Assembly: GCA_006503535.1 (NCBI GenBank)
Contig: QYRS01000004.1
Span: 3,906,001-3,970,000, forward strand
Length of the DNA: 64,000 nt
DNA from: Arthrinium phaeospermum
Lineage: Eukaryota > Ascomycota > Sordariomycetes > Amphisphaeriales > Apiosporaceae
Reading direction: 5' to 3'
The notes under the pieces were generated by a model that had not been told where the DNA came from, ran no database searches, and saw only the letters and a list, made by a program, of their open reading frames with translations. The position numbers and the translations under genes are program-made. Below are positions 11,690 through 22,477 of this stretch, one piece after another. Each line of letters opens with the position of its first letter. The first letter of the stretch is position 1.

Positions 11690-13207
11690 TGGTATCTCAG
11701 GGCAGGGAGTAAGAGTCACCGAGACCTGCCTCCACATTTGTCCTGCCAGGCATGGATATTGTTATTGTCCCATGCTAGATAGAGCATTTGCCCCGATGGG
11801 CCGACAGCAGCTGTATGCCATGAATGTAGCGACCAAATACAGCGCGCTCACCATCCGACTATGAAACTGAATTGGTCGTGCTTGTGCAATGATATCGTTC
11901 GTAAGGTCAGATTTCCTCTTTCATCTCCTTCGGGGACTTTTCTGCCATTATGCGAGGTGATTGGCATGCACAGAACGCGAATAGAGTCAATTAATGTCAT
12001 AGATAGCCAGCCCCGTGGGTTGTGTTCAGTGACTTGACGGCACCGCTGGTGTACTTACCCCACAGTGGGGTGGCGCAGCACGATAAACTCGCAACCCCAC
12101 GCCGGTGGTTTGCGCCAGACTCGCCCGGAGTAGGTCATGGGTGCCGGGGTGGTTGCAGCAGCTAAGGAACTCGAGCTTGAAATGCCAAGGAGCTCATACC
12201 GACCATACTGGTGATGGTGTTTTGTCGGGTGAAGTAGCTGTCTAGAGAAAGCGCGGTTTCGCCTTGAAGCCGATCTGGGGCATGTTGGTACGGCAAACGT
12301 GAAAACCCTCGGCATTGTCGCGTGGCCTTCACTTATTGCGGGTGACCCGGCATATATGCTAATCTTCTCTCGTTCCCCCTTCTCTATGTCTCTCTTACCA
12401 AATGAGTATGATAATGCAGTATGGCTGGATCCAAACAAGCATTGCGGCTAACTTAGCAGCGTACGATGACTAGAAGGCAGGGGTGCTAAGTCATTGTAAG
12501 TATCTGTCAGATATGTGTTTATGCAGGTACAAACTGATAAGAGGTCATTCGCAGTGCTGTTGACACCCAATGCAGATACCCAAGTAGGTTAAGTATTCTG
12601 GAAACCCGAACCACTTTGCGCGCGCAGTCTCATGGTCGAGGCGTGACATGCAGATCCCACCTCTCCCGCCGGGTAGATTACGCGTACAGTAGGTAACATC
12701 ACTGATATCAAAAGAAAAAACCTCCAATCAGAAGCACTTGGTCCTTTGCTCGGAGTTATTGATTTGCATCATATCTGGTGGTTTTATTCCCATCATGGGA
12801 TTCGGAGTGCTGCATGCACAAGCTTAGCCGAGATGAAACCACAGCTCCGTTTCCCCTAAGGCTGGATGAAATCATCTGACGAATGATGTGAGTATCTTCA
12901 ATCATGTCGTGTAGGGCAAATGATCTGTAGCTTTCGTACAACTTGATTCTGTTTGCTTTGCATTCAAAGAAAGGGGGGGTCTGCGTCGGATTGTTTCATT
13001 TGGACTTGTTGGCCTTCACTCTTCTACACCCCAATTACTCACTTTTTCCTCTCTCTCCTTTTTCTTCCGACACCTGTCAGATCCGAAAGACAATCGCGGC
13101 AGTCGAGCGACACAGGATCTCAGAAAATCTCCGACCTAGTTTCAAGCAACCACCCGTTCACCACCCATCAGCATTGGGAACGCGAATTGCCTGACGGAGA
13201 ACGAAAA
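11690..13207. other. Intergenic region with pyrimidine-rich promoter of the transporter
   Basis: About 1.5 kb without a supportable gene. The stretch 13008-13075 is strongly C/T-rich (CTCTCTCCTTTTTCTTCC), as often seen just upstream of fungal transcription starts, and lies 130-200 bp before the transporter ATG. Small frames such as 12055-12438 reverse show no family features. Confidence 0.5.
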
Positions 13208-14728
13208 ATGGCCGTCGGTCGGGACTCGAACGATGCCGACCGGAAACTCGAGTCCGGCACTGCTGCCGTCCCCGCCGAGAAGAAAGATGGCGGTCTGCAC
13301 CCGGCGCTCTACATCGCGTGCGTATCTCGCCTCTGTATCCAACAATCGACAATGCGACTAATTGCCTGAACACCGCAGCCTGTGGATCGCTTTGAGCTCC
13401 AGTGTCATTTTGTTCAACAAATGGGTTCTTGCGACGGCCAAGTTCAGTAAGTGCCCTTAGTCGTGTGCCAAGTAAACTACTTTTCATACTGACTGACTTG
13501 TTTCTCCCAGACTTCCGTGAGTGACCCGCTTGTCCACCGACCGAAACGGTCTTCTCGCACCCAGATACTGACGACATGCCCCCTAGCCATGTTCCTGACC
13601 ACCTGGCACATGGTCTTCTCCACGGCCATGACCCAGCTCATGGCGCGCTGCACCGGCCTGCTGGACTCGCGCCACAAGGTGCCCATGACGGCCGCCACGT
13701 ACCGCCGCGCCATTGTGCCCATCGGCGTCCTGTTCAGTCTGAGCCTGATCTGCGGCAACCTGGCGTATCTGTACCTGAGCGTCTCGTTCATCCAGATGCT
13801 GAAGGCCACCAACTCGGTCGCCACCCTGCTGACGACCTGGATCTTCCGCATCGCGCCCCCGAACCTGAAGGTGCTGGCCAATGTCTCCGTCATCGTCCTG
13901 GGCGTCGTGATCGCGTCGTTTGGGGAGATCAAGTTCCACATGCTGGGCTTCATCTGTACGTACCTACCCTCCTCTACCAGCCAACCCTCCAACCCCCCTT
14001 TCTCTCACTCACTACCGGCCAACCCCTTTCTGATGCGGGGCCATCTAGACCAAATCGGCGGCATCGTCTTCGAGGCCCTCCGCCTCGTCATGGTGCAGCG
14101 CCTGCTGAGCTCGCCCGACTTCAAGATGGACCCCATGGTCTCGCTCTACTACTACGCCCCCGCCTGCGCCGTCATCAACGGCGTCCTGACCGCGGTCGTC
14201 GAGCTGCCGCGCCTGGGCTGGGACGACGTCGCGGCCGTGGGCGTGCCCGTCCTCGTGGCCAACGCGTTCGTCGCATTTCTCCTGAACGTGTCGGTCGTGC
14301 TGCTGGTGAGTTCCGCCTCTTTTATCACAATTTCCTCCCTACGTCGTCCATTGTACTGACCATCCCAGATCGGCAAAACCTCCGCCGTCGTCCTCACCAT
14401 GTCCGGCGTCCTCAAGGACATCCTGCTCGTCATGGCCTCCATGGCCCTCTTCCGCGACCCCGTCACGGGGCAGCAGTTCTTCGGGTACGCCATCGCGCTG
14501 GCGGGGCTGGTGTACTACCGGCTCGGCGCCGAGAAGATCCAGGCCGCGGCCGCCGATGCCCGGTGGCAGCTCGCGCAGTACCGGCAGCAGTACCCCGGCC
14601 GGCTGAGGGCGCTGCTGCTCGGGTCGTTGGGTTTGTGCGGCGTCGCGTTTTGGCTTTGGGGGCCGAGCCCGCTGGGGCAGCATGCGGAGTATATGACTAC
14701 TCGACCCCCGGTGGTCGAAGGGGTGTAA
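13208..14728 (+). CDS. DMT-superfamily transporter, triose-phosphate/nucleotide-sugar type (TPT)
   Basis: Six exons are inferred: 13208-13317, 13379-13446, 13511-13516, 13587-13955, 14049-14305 and 14369-14728, giving 389 residues. Exon 3 is only 6 nt (ACTTCC). With exon 3 the junction reads KFNFPMFLTTWHM, matching the conserved TM2 entry of this family (F-x-[FY]-P-x-x-LTTWH). About ten hydrophobic segments follow, including ALWIALSSSVILFNKWV at the start and the typical LKATNSVATLL and GKTSAVVLTMSGVLKD blocks. The family exchanges phosphorylated sugars or nucleotide-sugars across Golgi, ER or other membranes; the substrate cannot be read from sequence. The start ATG at 13208 gives a short polar N-terminus. 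All junctions keep phase. Confidence 0.9.
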
Positions 14729-15031
14729 GGGGTGGCAGCGGCGTATAGAATTGGCAGTCGTTTTGCTGAAGCTCACAGGGAGGCGGGAGTGGATGACGAA
14801 ATTACGCGCATCTTCCAGTGCGACTTTGGTGCGATAGACCTACTTACCTAGAGCCCATATATTTACTGTTCGCGATTCAATCTTGGGGTGTAATTGTAAA
14901 ATGGATAGAAATGACTGTCTCCCCTGCTTATGCATGAGGAGCAGTACTGCTTTATTACTTCTATCTAACTATATACTCATTCATGTATTCGTTCATCATG
15001 CAAATCGGGCGTCCAACTTCGTTCAGGGCAG
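14729..15031. other. Convergent 3' spacer
   Basis: About 300 bp between two converging genes. It is AT-richer than the flanks and presumably carries both 3' ends. No hairpin or RNA gene was recognised. Confidence 0.5.
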
Positions 15032-16270
15032 CTAAGGCTCTCCTTCACCAAGAACCTTGATCCGACCCAAATAGTCCGGATTGAGTACCGGATTATGCAG
15101 CTCGCTAATCGTGCTCATGCAAGCCGCCGCCGGATCCCCCGACCCACACAGACTGCCCGCCCAGTACTCGTTGCCGGGGAAGGCGTTGCCGTCCCACGCG
15201 TAGCTCAGCACAAGCAGCTGCCCCTCCTTCTCGGGCGCCAGCTTCTCCGCGGGGTTGCGGCGCGAAAACAGGACGTCGACGCCGACGGACGCGCCCCAGT
15301 CCGTCAGGCCGCGCTGCGTCTCGTCGGGGGCGTCGATCCACGCGATCTCGACGGTGCCGAGGTGGCGCAGGTCGTCGCGCGGGAGCGTCGTCAGGACGCG
15401 GTGGAGCTCCTCGATGTACAGCCCCGGCTGCGCGCCGTCGTACTCCCAGACGCCCAGCCCGAGACCGACGACGTACACGTACGCCTTTTTGCCGGCTTCC
15501 CTGGCGCGGTCGACGGCTTCGCGCAGTAGGATGTCGAATGTGATGGCCATGCGGGCCCGGTACAAGCGCGCGTCGAAGCGGCCGGGGGCCGCGGTGTAGA
15601 GCGGGCAGGCGAAGAAGCGCTCGTACGCGGCCTCGAGCTCGGGGTGGAGGTTGTCGGCACTACCCGAAGATACCATGAGCCGGTGGTCCATGCGGCCCTC
15701 GCGCTCGAAGCGGGCGCCGACGAGGCCCGCGATGACGCCGCGGGGCTCGAAGGTGCCGGCCTTCCCGGGACGGGCGCGGTTGTAGCGGCTGCCGTCGTTG
15801 ATGAAGTGGCTGGGGCCCGCGACGCCCAGCAGAGAGCCCAGCATGATCTCGTCGTAGCTCAGGTACTCTTGTAAATGTAAGTACTGGTTCCGGGCCTCGG
15901 CCGCGGTGCCGACGCGGTCCCACTCGGCGGCGGCGCCGGGGAGCCGCAGGTTGTTGGGGAGGACGGTGTTGTCGCTGCCGTCCAGGAAGGCGAGGGGGCG
16001 CATGGCCAGGAGGCGGGCGACTTGGCGCTGCCACGTCCAATCACCGCCCTCTTGGCCGTAGAAGGCCTTTTCGACGCGGCTGCCGTGCCGGCGCTTGAAG
16101 GCGAGGAAGTCCTCGACCAGCCGGGGGTAGCGCCGGTGGACCACGATGCGGGTGGCCTGCGCATCCTGGGCGATTACGTCGGCGTCGAAGTGGCGGGTGG
16201 AGTTGGCGCTGGTGGGGCGCGCAGCGAGCATCAGCTCGGCCGTGGTTGACCGATTGCTGGGGGCGGCCAT
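15032..16270 (-). CDS. MavL-like / DUF4804 domain protein
   Basis: Intronless, 412 residues, ATG at 16270. I recognise the family that Pfam called DUF4804, which is present in ascomycetes and in Legionella effectors including MavL. In Legionella, MavL has been described as a macrodomain-fold ADP-ribose hydrolase acting on ADP-ribosylated ubiquitin; this is from memory. Conserved-looking blocks are SHFINDGSRYNR (about residues 153-164), ARFEREGRMDHRLMVSS, a hydrophobic strand KKAYVYVVGLGLGVWEYD, VEIAWIDAP and, near the C-terminus, LSYAWDGNAFPGNEYW. No signal peptide or membrane segment is seen, so it is probably cytosolic. ADP-ribose chemistry in the fungus is inferred, not shown. Family assignment is fairly secure; function is not. 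Confidence 0.82.
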   Translation of the reverse strand: MAAPSNRSTTAELMLAARPTSANSTRHFDADVIAQDAQATRIVVHRRYPRLVEDFLAFKRRHGSRVEKAFYGQEGGDWTWQRQVARLLAMRPLAFLDGSDNTVLPNNLRLPGAAAEWDRVGTAAEARNQYLHLQEYLSYDEIMLGSLLGVAGPSHFINDGSRYNRARPGKAGTFEPRGVIAGLVGARFEREGRMDHRLMVSSGSADNLHPELEAAYERFFACPLYTAAPGRFDARLYRARMAITFDILLREAVDRAREAGKKAYVYVVGLGLGVWEYDGAQPGLYIEELHRVLTTLPRDDLRHLGTVEIAWIDAPDETQRGLTDWGASVGVDVLFSRRNPAEKLAPEKEGQLLVLSYAWDGNAFPGNEYWAGSLCGSGDPAAACMSTISELHNPVLNPDYLGRIKVLGEGEP

Positions 16271-18160
16271 GTCGTTGGCGGGGATGCGGCGAGTGGAAGG
16301 GTGTTGAAAGACCTGTTTCAGTGTTTCCCTTCAATTCTTTTCTGTTTTTGGTGAGGAGGCTTCGTGCAATTGTACCAAACCTTCAAAATCAACCTAGGCA
16401 AAATAGCTTGCCTGGAATCAGGCAGCTACTACCTACATTCTCACTTTCAGCTTACTTATGAATCTAGCCTCTTTCTGGGCAAAAAGCTTGGATAAAGCTG
16501 CTGGTGTTCAATGGTCAAAGGGGCTGTGCTGTCCGTATGGCGTTGTTTCGTTTATTGGCGAAGAGAAGAAAGAGAAGCCGGGTGAGTCACCAAAGATTTC
16601 ATAGCTCTTTTGCCTTTTTGACCAGCTGTAGGCTCGCTGGAATATCGATAGCAGTCACGGTCGCACACAAGTCCTGGTGCTCATCAATGAAGCTTATCCT
16701 TCTTTCCTCAGCGGATAAGCAGTAAGTGAAGAGAAGTTGTGACAAGCATGGGCCCCTGCTTGTAAGCCGCTTGCCGGTAGGGCATACTGGCTGATTGGCC
16801 TAGAACCCTGCCAGCTAGGCATTGGCAATTGGGAACCAGGGAGCTGGGTCGTTCTGACATCAGCCATACGACCAAGACCATTGCCAAGGGATATTCCAGA
16901 TCTGTTGGAAACACTGGTAATTTCAAACGTATAACACATATGAAATAATGAATTCAGCGCAATCATGGTATTTGAGCTTGCTACAGATTCATTGAAATTT
17001 GCTGATGCAGTTGGCATTTGAGCATGCTGACCACGGTGCTGGTATGCGCCGCAGCAGCGCCCAATCACTACGATGTCCAGGGACGAGGTTGCATTGGTCC
17101 ATAAGCCTGTGCCGCATGGGGCAATCAATCTTCACTGCATGCACAACTCAGCGCCCTGCAACCGACTCTCCAATCAGTTTGGGATACTGCAATCGCATGT
17201 TATCCTAGTAGTGCTGCTGCACTCTTCACCTTTTTCTTCTCCCAGGTCGGTGAGCCTCGGTCGGAGAGAGTGGCTGTACCCAAATTCTTTTCGGTTACGA
17301 AGGCCCGTATTGTTTGGTTTCCACCCACCACTCAGCCTCCAGCGCCAGGGATATATGGGGAAGGAACAGCACGAGGAGGGGTTGGTTTACAGTCTCCGCC
17401 CTGGATTAGGCTGTCATCTCGATGCGAATCGAGTAAAGCGCTTTCAGCTGTCACGGCGCATACCCACCCGGCGATAGATGGCGGAGGAGTCGGCAGGCCA
17501 GGCAGTAAGGCAACGGGGCCCACGATGCTTTAGTTGCTGTGTGTTTTCTCTCTTCTAAACGACCCGAGAGGATCCATATGGCCGCAGGACCTTTTCGGCG
17601 CTATCGCGACAAGCGCACGATGGGTGGGAACAGCCAAGAACCACAGGTACCCAAGCCCAACCTGCCAGACCGCCGCGCCGCAGCAGCTTTTAGTTGTGTC
17701 CTCCGTGCCGCAATGCTCTTCAACCGAAAATTTGTGCCCGAAATAGAAGGAGTCGCTGGGGTGGCGCGGGACCGTTTTTGGCGTGATGAGAGTTCCGGTC
17801 GGTTCAAATTTTGGTCGCTGGCACAGCCGGCTTGGCGTAGGCAAACGCACCACTTTGACGATCATCCTGCTGTAAGGCACAGCAAGCCAGGCCGGGAACC
17901 CATTGGACAGAAGAACCAACAGATAGAGCCAACACAACATGCATATATGAGGAGATGGGCGCACCACAAATTAGTTTGAGATGGCATCCCTCGCTTGAGT
18001 CTTTTCGAGTCCCCACCAATCTGATCGTTCCCTGCTTCGGAGGAGGAGAATAATACCCTTCTCGTCTCTCTTCCAGACGATTGATAAAACCGTACTTTCC
18101 TTCTTCGTAACAACAGCAGAGTAGAAACACCTCATAGACATCTACACACACTGCGACACA
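16271..18160. other. Intergenic region, no gene supported
   Basis: About 1.9 kb between divergent genes. Two mirror-image frames of about 145 codons (17539-17979 forward, 17530-17967 reverse) overlap fully, and neither has family motifs or a signal peptide. No tRNA, repeat or CRISPR-like array was seen. Confidence 0.5.
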
Positions 18161-19016
18161 ATGGCGAGATCTAGGTACGAGGGCCTCTGGTCCAAGTGGC
18201 TGCTGCTGCCCTGCTGGATGGTGCAGATGGGCGGCTCCATCATCTTCGGCATCTCGGGCGCGATCCTGCTCATCGGCGCCGTGTACGGCGACCAGCTCGG
18301 CGACGAGCTCGGCGACGACGGCAACGACTTCTACGGGTACTCCCTCAACGCGCTGGCCAAGTGGCTCCGCGTCACGGGCGCCGTCGTCCTGGCCTTCGCC
18401 CTCATGACCTTCCTCTTCTGCGTCGTCGAGATCGTCCTCTTCGCGACGCGCCGGCTCAACCCCGCCGTCGTGCTCGCCTTTTCTTGCTTCAAGGCGTCCG
18501 GCTGGGCCGTCATGGTCGTCCTGGACATCGCCACCGTCAGCCAGGGCGCCCGGTTCCCGTGGCCCAACTTCATCCTCTCGGCCGTGCTGCTCATGACGGC
18601 TTTGCTACAGGTAAGACCAGCATCCCCATCAATTCTACCCATCTATATAGACAATGACTAATATTCATGCCCCACAGCTCATCGTCAGCGCCAAGTACAC
18701 CCACCACCAGCGCCTGGTCGCCCGCGACCGGGGCCACTACGAAAAGACGGGCGCGAGCGCGGTCGGCATCGAGGCCGGGTTCTACCAGCCGGCCAACGGC
18801 GGCAACGGCCACCACGCCCAGGTCTCCGCCGGCGGCGGCGGGCCCGACCAGAAGCGGCAGATCCAGCAGCAGGACACCGAGTACCGGAGCCCCAGCCCCG
18901 ACGACCTGTTGGTCGCCGGCAACCGGGACGAGACGACGGCGCCGCTGTTCGGCCAGCACCGGGACGACGCGGAGGCGGGGTTGGAGAGGAGGCAGCCGCC
19001 GCCGTCGTACTACTGA
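18161..19016 (+). CDS. Four-TM membrane protein with C-terminal PPxY motif
   Basis: Two exons, 18161-18610 and 18678-19016 (intron 67 bp, GTAAGA...CACAG), giving 262 residues. Four hydrophobic segments are clear: LLPCWMVQMGGSIIFGISGA, VTGAVVLAFALMTFLFCVV, AVVLAFSCFKASGWAVMVVL and NFILSAVLLMTALLQLIVS. The intron falls in TM4, and only the spliced product completes it. The first loop is acidic (DQLGDELGDDGND). The C-terminal cytosolic tail of about 110 residues is Gly/Gln/Asp-rich and ends in PPPSYY, which contains a PPxY site of the kind bound by WW domains of Rsp5-type ubiquitin ligases. Topology resembles MARVEL or tetraspan families, but I cannot name a family. A plasma-membrane or vesicle location is inferred. 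Confidence 0.82.
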
Positions 19017-19749
19017 GCGGGCACGCGTGCTGGGGTGGCCGGGTGTGGTTACGATGTTGAGATGGGGTGTATATAAAGGAAAGACGATGGTTACGGATTG
19101 TCCCGAATGGGCAATGTTTATGAATAATAGAATGATATCAAGCCTAATGAACTGTGTCAGTCTCTGCACCCACATGTGACCATCACGTGCACGCCATCTG
19201 CAGTCTTGCCGTCGGATTTGGGTTCCAAGTATGAGTACGCTTATCAATGCGATGCTCTGTGTACCAGGGGTCCCCACTCACGAGTATGTGCTTGAATGGT
19301 AACGGTAGTGAAGCGACTGGTCGTTCACTACCAAATCAAGGAAGTAGGTAAGCATAAGTCCGAAAGTCTTCAGCGGACTTTAAGCCACCATGCATGATCG
19401 GAAGATGGACGGATCGTTGCTTACGTCCCTAGTGGAGCGCAGTTCGTCCCGCCCCAGGATGCCCGTCAGATTTGTCCGCTCTTCGTCCGCGCAGATGCCC
19501 GCCCCTGAGCGGACTTTGGTGCGGCCAACGACGGAACTCAGCGCACGCGGGAAATGAGAGAAGATGAAATAGGGATGACATGAGTCATTTGTAACTATTC
19601 TATGTATAGCAAAAATGTATATATATGCACTGTCTTTCTGCTACAAATGCCGTCTCTTCCCTCCCCCTTTTCCAACTTACTTCACAATCCCCAATACACA
19701 ACCCAAGAAATCATTAAAACATATTCTCACGCATACTCCAATACCAAAC
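19017..19749. other. Intergenic region with CGGAC inverted repeats
   Basis: About 730 bp between two forward genes. The interval 19356-19514 has two perfect inverted repeats built on GTCCGC/GCGGAC words, described separately. A pyrimidine-rich and CA-rich leader (about 19650-19745) precedes the dehydrogenase ATG. Confidence 0.5.
19356..19514. repeat. Pair of inverted repeats with CGGACTT words
   Basis: AAGTCCG (19356-19362) pairs with CGGACTT (19374-19380) across an 11-nt loop. GTCCGCTC (19474-19481) pairs with GAGCGGAC (19507-19514) across 25 nt. GCGGACTTT occurs at both ends of the block. It could be a small MITE-like relic or paired binding sites; no target-site duplication was recognised. 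Confidence 0.4.
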
Positions 19750-21003
19750 ATGTCTGCCACTCCCATTTCTACCACTGCCCCCCTAGTCTGGCTCATCACC
19801 GGCTGCACCTCAGGCCTCGGCGAGCGCCTGGCCCTGCACCTGCTGCGCGAGCGCGGCGACCACGTCATCGCCACCGCGCGCGGGCCCGACGCCGAGGTCA
19901 GACTGCAGACTCTCGTACAGGCGGGCGCGTCGGTCCTCGCGCTCGACGTCACCGATGGCCAGGCCGCCGTCCGGGCCGCTGCCGACGCGGCCCTTGCCGT
20001 CCACGGGCGCGTGGACGTGTTGGTGAACAATGCGGGGTTTTTGGTTATGGGGATGGTTGAGGATCTTGAGTATGTTGTTCTTCTTCTTATCCTTCTTCTT
20101 TGAAGTGGAATTTATTGTGCTTTATTATGGGCGGGTCTCCTTGGTTCCCCTTTTTCGGTCACAACTCCAGCAAACCAGTCCGCGCAATGTTTCTCCCAAT
20201 ACGATAAAAGCTTCGTCTTTGCAACGCTCTTGCCGTTGAGCTCTGTCTCTGCCTTCTTGCTGTGAAAACTGATCAACGGTTTATGTAGGTACAAGGACTT
20301 CCTGGCCCAGTTCGAGACCAACGTCTTTGGCGCCATCAAGGTCACCAAGGCCCTGCTACCACACATGAGGGAGCGGCGGTCCGGCGCGGTTGTCTTCATC
20401 GGCTCGAGAGCCGGTTGGATCGGAGACGGCGGCGTCAGCCCGTACTGCGGGTCCAAGTTTGCTCTTGGTGGTACGTCTCCTATTTCCTTACCCCCTTTTC
20501 CATTCTCAGGGGTATTTTTCCAAGATTGCGAAGTTTTCCTTTTCTCGATGAATTACACACAACGATTGTATCCACCGCTTTTCTCAGCTAAATAAAACTA
20601 ATTCACTGTTGATCCAGGCATGGCCGAAGCCCTGCACAAAGAAACCCAGCACCTCGGCATCCGCACCCTCCTAGTCGAGCCCGGCCGCTTCCGAACCAAG
20701 CTGCTGTCGGCGGGCAACATGCAAGCCGCAACCTCCCAGTTCGCCGAATACGCGGAGCTCTCACAGAACCTCCTCCAGCACCTGGCCGAGGAGGACCAGG
20801 CGCAGCAGGGCGACCCGGACAAGCTGGTCCGCATCCTGGCCGACATGGTCCGGCGCGAGGGCTGCGCCGCGGGCAAGGAAGTCCCGTTTCGCTTGCCGAT
20901 CGGCAGCGATATGGTGGCCGACGTTCGGGGGAAGTGCGAGGATACGCTGGCGTTGTTGGGGGAGTGGGGGACGGTGCTTGCGGGTACGGATTTTGACTCC
21001 TGA
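19750..21003 (+). CDS. Short-chain dehydrogenase/reductase (classical SDR)
   Basis: Three exons: 19750-20069, 20289-20470 and 20618-21003, giving 295 residues. Introns are 219 and 147 bp, long for this window. The cofactor motif TGCTSGLG lies near residues 17-24, NNAG near 95 and the catalytic motif S...YCGSK in exon 2, so the Ser-Tyr-Lys triad is intact. The sequence ARGPD after the second strand suggests NADP(H) preference. The C-terminal half (EPGRFRTKL, then GDPDKLVRILADMVRREG) resembles fungal SDRs annotated as oxidoreductases of unknown substrate. Splices restore LEYKDF and LGGMAEAL in phase. It is a soluble oxidoreductase of unknown pathway and has no clear partner gene beside it. Confidence 0.9.
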
Positions 21004-21411
21004 TTTCCCACGGAACGAGAGAGGTTGGTGCAAGGGTATATGTCATTCTTTTCATAATGTAACAGATCGATGATAGGTTTTTTGCAGCGAGCAACCCCAA
21101 CAAACCCTTTTTATTGTAAATACCTTGGAGAGCACCGATTCTCGTAATTTGAATTAGGCTGCTGCCTGTCGTTGTTTCGGGATTTGCCTCATGCGTGACC
21201 TCGTCACACCCACTGTTCGGGAAGAACATCCTGAGATTGATGGTTACTGATAAGGCATCATCAAAGTGATAAGATGACAGGCAACCTTAATCAAGGTAGG
21301 TACTGAGGCACGATTCCACCACCCTTCCTACACGGCTATCCATAAGCACCATCGGGTATTATTGGTCAATAAGCCAGGTTTTCTACATCAAAAGCATAAC
21401 AGTCCAGCTCA

Positions 21412-21483
21412 AGCATCTTGGCGCAGGGGAAGCGCGCCGGGCTCATAACCCGGAGGTCCTTGGATCGAAACCAAGAGATGCTA
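21412..21483 (+). tRNA. Initiator tRNA-Met (CAT anticodon)
   Basis: A 72-nt intronless cloverleaf. The acceptor stem AGCATCT/AGATGCT pairs perfectly. The anticodon stem CCGGG/CCCGG surrounds CTCATAA (anticodon at 21444-21446) and shows the three G-C pairs of initiators. The T stem CTTGG/CCAAG encloses ATCGAAA in place of TTCRANN, the eukaryotic initiator hallmark, and the first pair is A-T. A run of five T follows at 21486-21490 and serves as a Pol III terminator. The surrounding 690 bp between the dehydrogenase and the secreted-protein gene hold nothing else. Confidence 0.95.
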
Positions 21484-21698
21484 ACTTTTTGCAATTTTTC
21501 TGTATTCTTTTTCATCTTTGTGACTACCTGCGCAATCTTATTAGGCAATGTCCTATTGCATTACTTTCCTTGCCTTCCCACAGTTCTTCTCTTTTGCAAA
21601 ACCATAGAATGCGTCATATCGTGGCGGTCGACATCAACCCTCAAGCCGAAGTCGTAGGCCGAACCACCAAAGTCACCTTGTGCCACGGCCGATCCGGG

Positions 21699-22477
21699 TC
21701 AGAAACTATCATGCAGCATCAGTAAATTTGTCCCTATGATGAGCTTGTACCGCTTTGCAGGAGGAAAAAGAAAAATTGCGAGACTGGAAAGGACAGAAGA
21801 AAGTAACACACCCGTAGTCCCGATCGGCTGCCAGCGGAAATCCAAATCGCCATTGAACGGCCGCACGCCCATGTTGCCCTTGACGCCGCTGGTGCCCTGC
21901 TCGGGCGTGACGAGCTCGAGCTGCAGGGAGTCGTCGGCCGGGTTGCAGCCGTAGACGACGTCGAAGACGCCGCGGGGGTCGCCGCGCTCCGTCATGAACA
22001 TCTTGGTGGTGTTGTCCTTGGGCTGGAGTAGACGCACACAATGTTGATCAGCACACTATCATTGCCATGTTGTGGGCCGTTGGTTTTGCGCGTGGACTTA
22101 CCTCATATTCGCCGTTGACGACGGCACGGCGGATGGGATCCAGGGGATACGTGATGACGCCGTCGACTAGGGTGAAGGTGTCGGTGGTGTTGCCGGCCGG
22201 GCTCACGAAGAGGTGGAAGTCGCCTCCTATAATCCCAAATGCATGTTAGTCGACATTCCTTTTTTGAATAGCCCGACACTGTGTATATCAGAGACCAAAA
22301 CGTACCTCCCCAAAGCCAAGTGTTCATGAAATGCCCGTCGGCGGCCGGGAAGTCCGGGCTCTGGATCTGAATCGAGAAGCCGCCGGGAATGTTCTTCGAC
22401 GGCGCCTCGGCCGGGATCTCGCAGCCGAGAGCGACGCCGGCTGACAAGGCAACCGCCGATACGACTGAGATGAACAT
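21699..22477 (-). CDS. Small secreted protein of unknown family
   Basis: Three exons on the reverse strand: 22477-22306, 22226-22102 and 22022-21699, with two 79-bp introns (GTACGT and GTAAGT donors), giving about 206 residues. ATG at 22477 begins a signal peptide (MFISVVSAVALSAGVALG) followed by a Cys. The mature part is acidic, and the exons join in phase as NTWLWGGGDFHLFVSP and NGEYEPKDNTTKMF. Two or three cysteines remain, with potential N-glycosylation at NTT sites. I do not recognise the family. The 3' end is uncertain: after WQPIGTTG the frame becomes Val/Leu-rich and may really be a further intron (GTGTGT at about 21810) with a last exon nearby. It is probably an extracellular protein. 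Confidence 0.7.

Noticed and set aside
12590..12670. tRNA-like words (GGTTCGGG, GCGCGCAG) on the reverse strand
   Set aside because: No acceptor or anticodon stem could be folded, and the T-loop word does not match.
17530..17979. Two frames of about 145 codons on opposite strands
   Set aside because: They cover the same DNA, neither has a convincing ATG context, family motif or signal peptide, and both fall in a promoter-like region.
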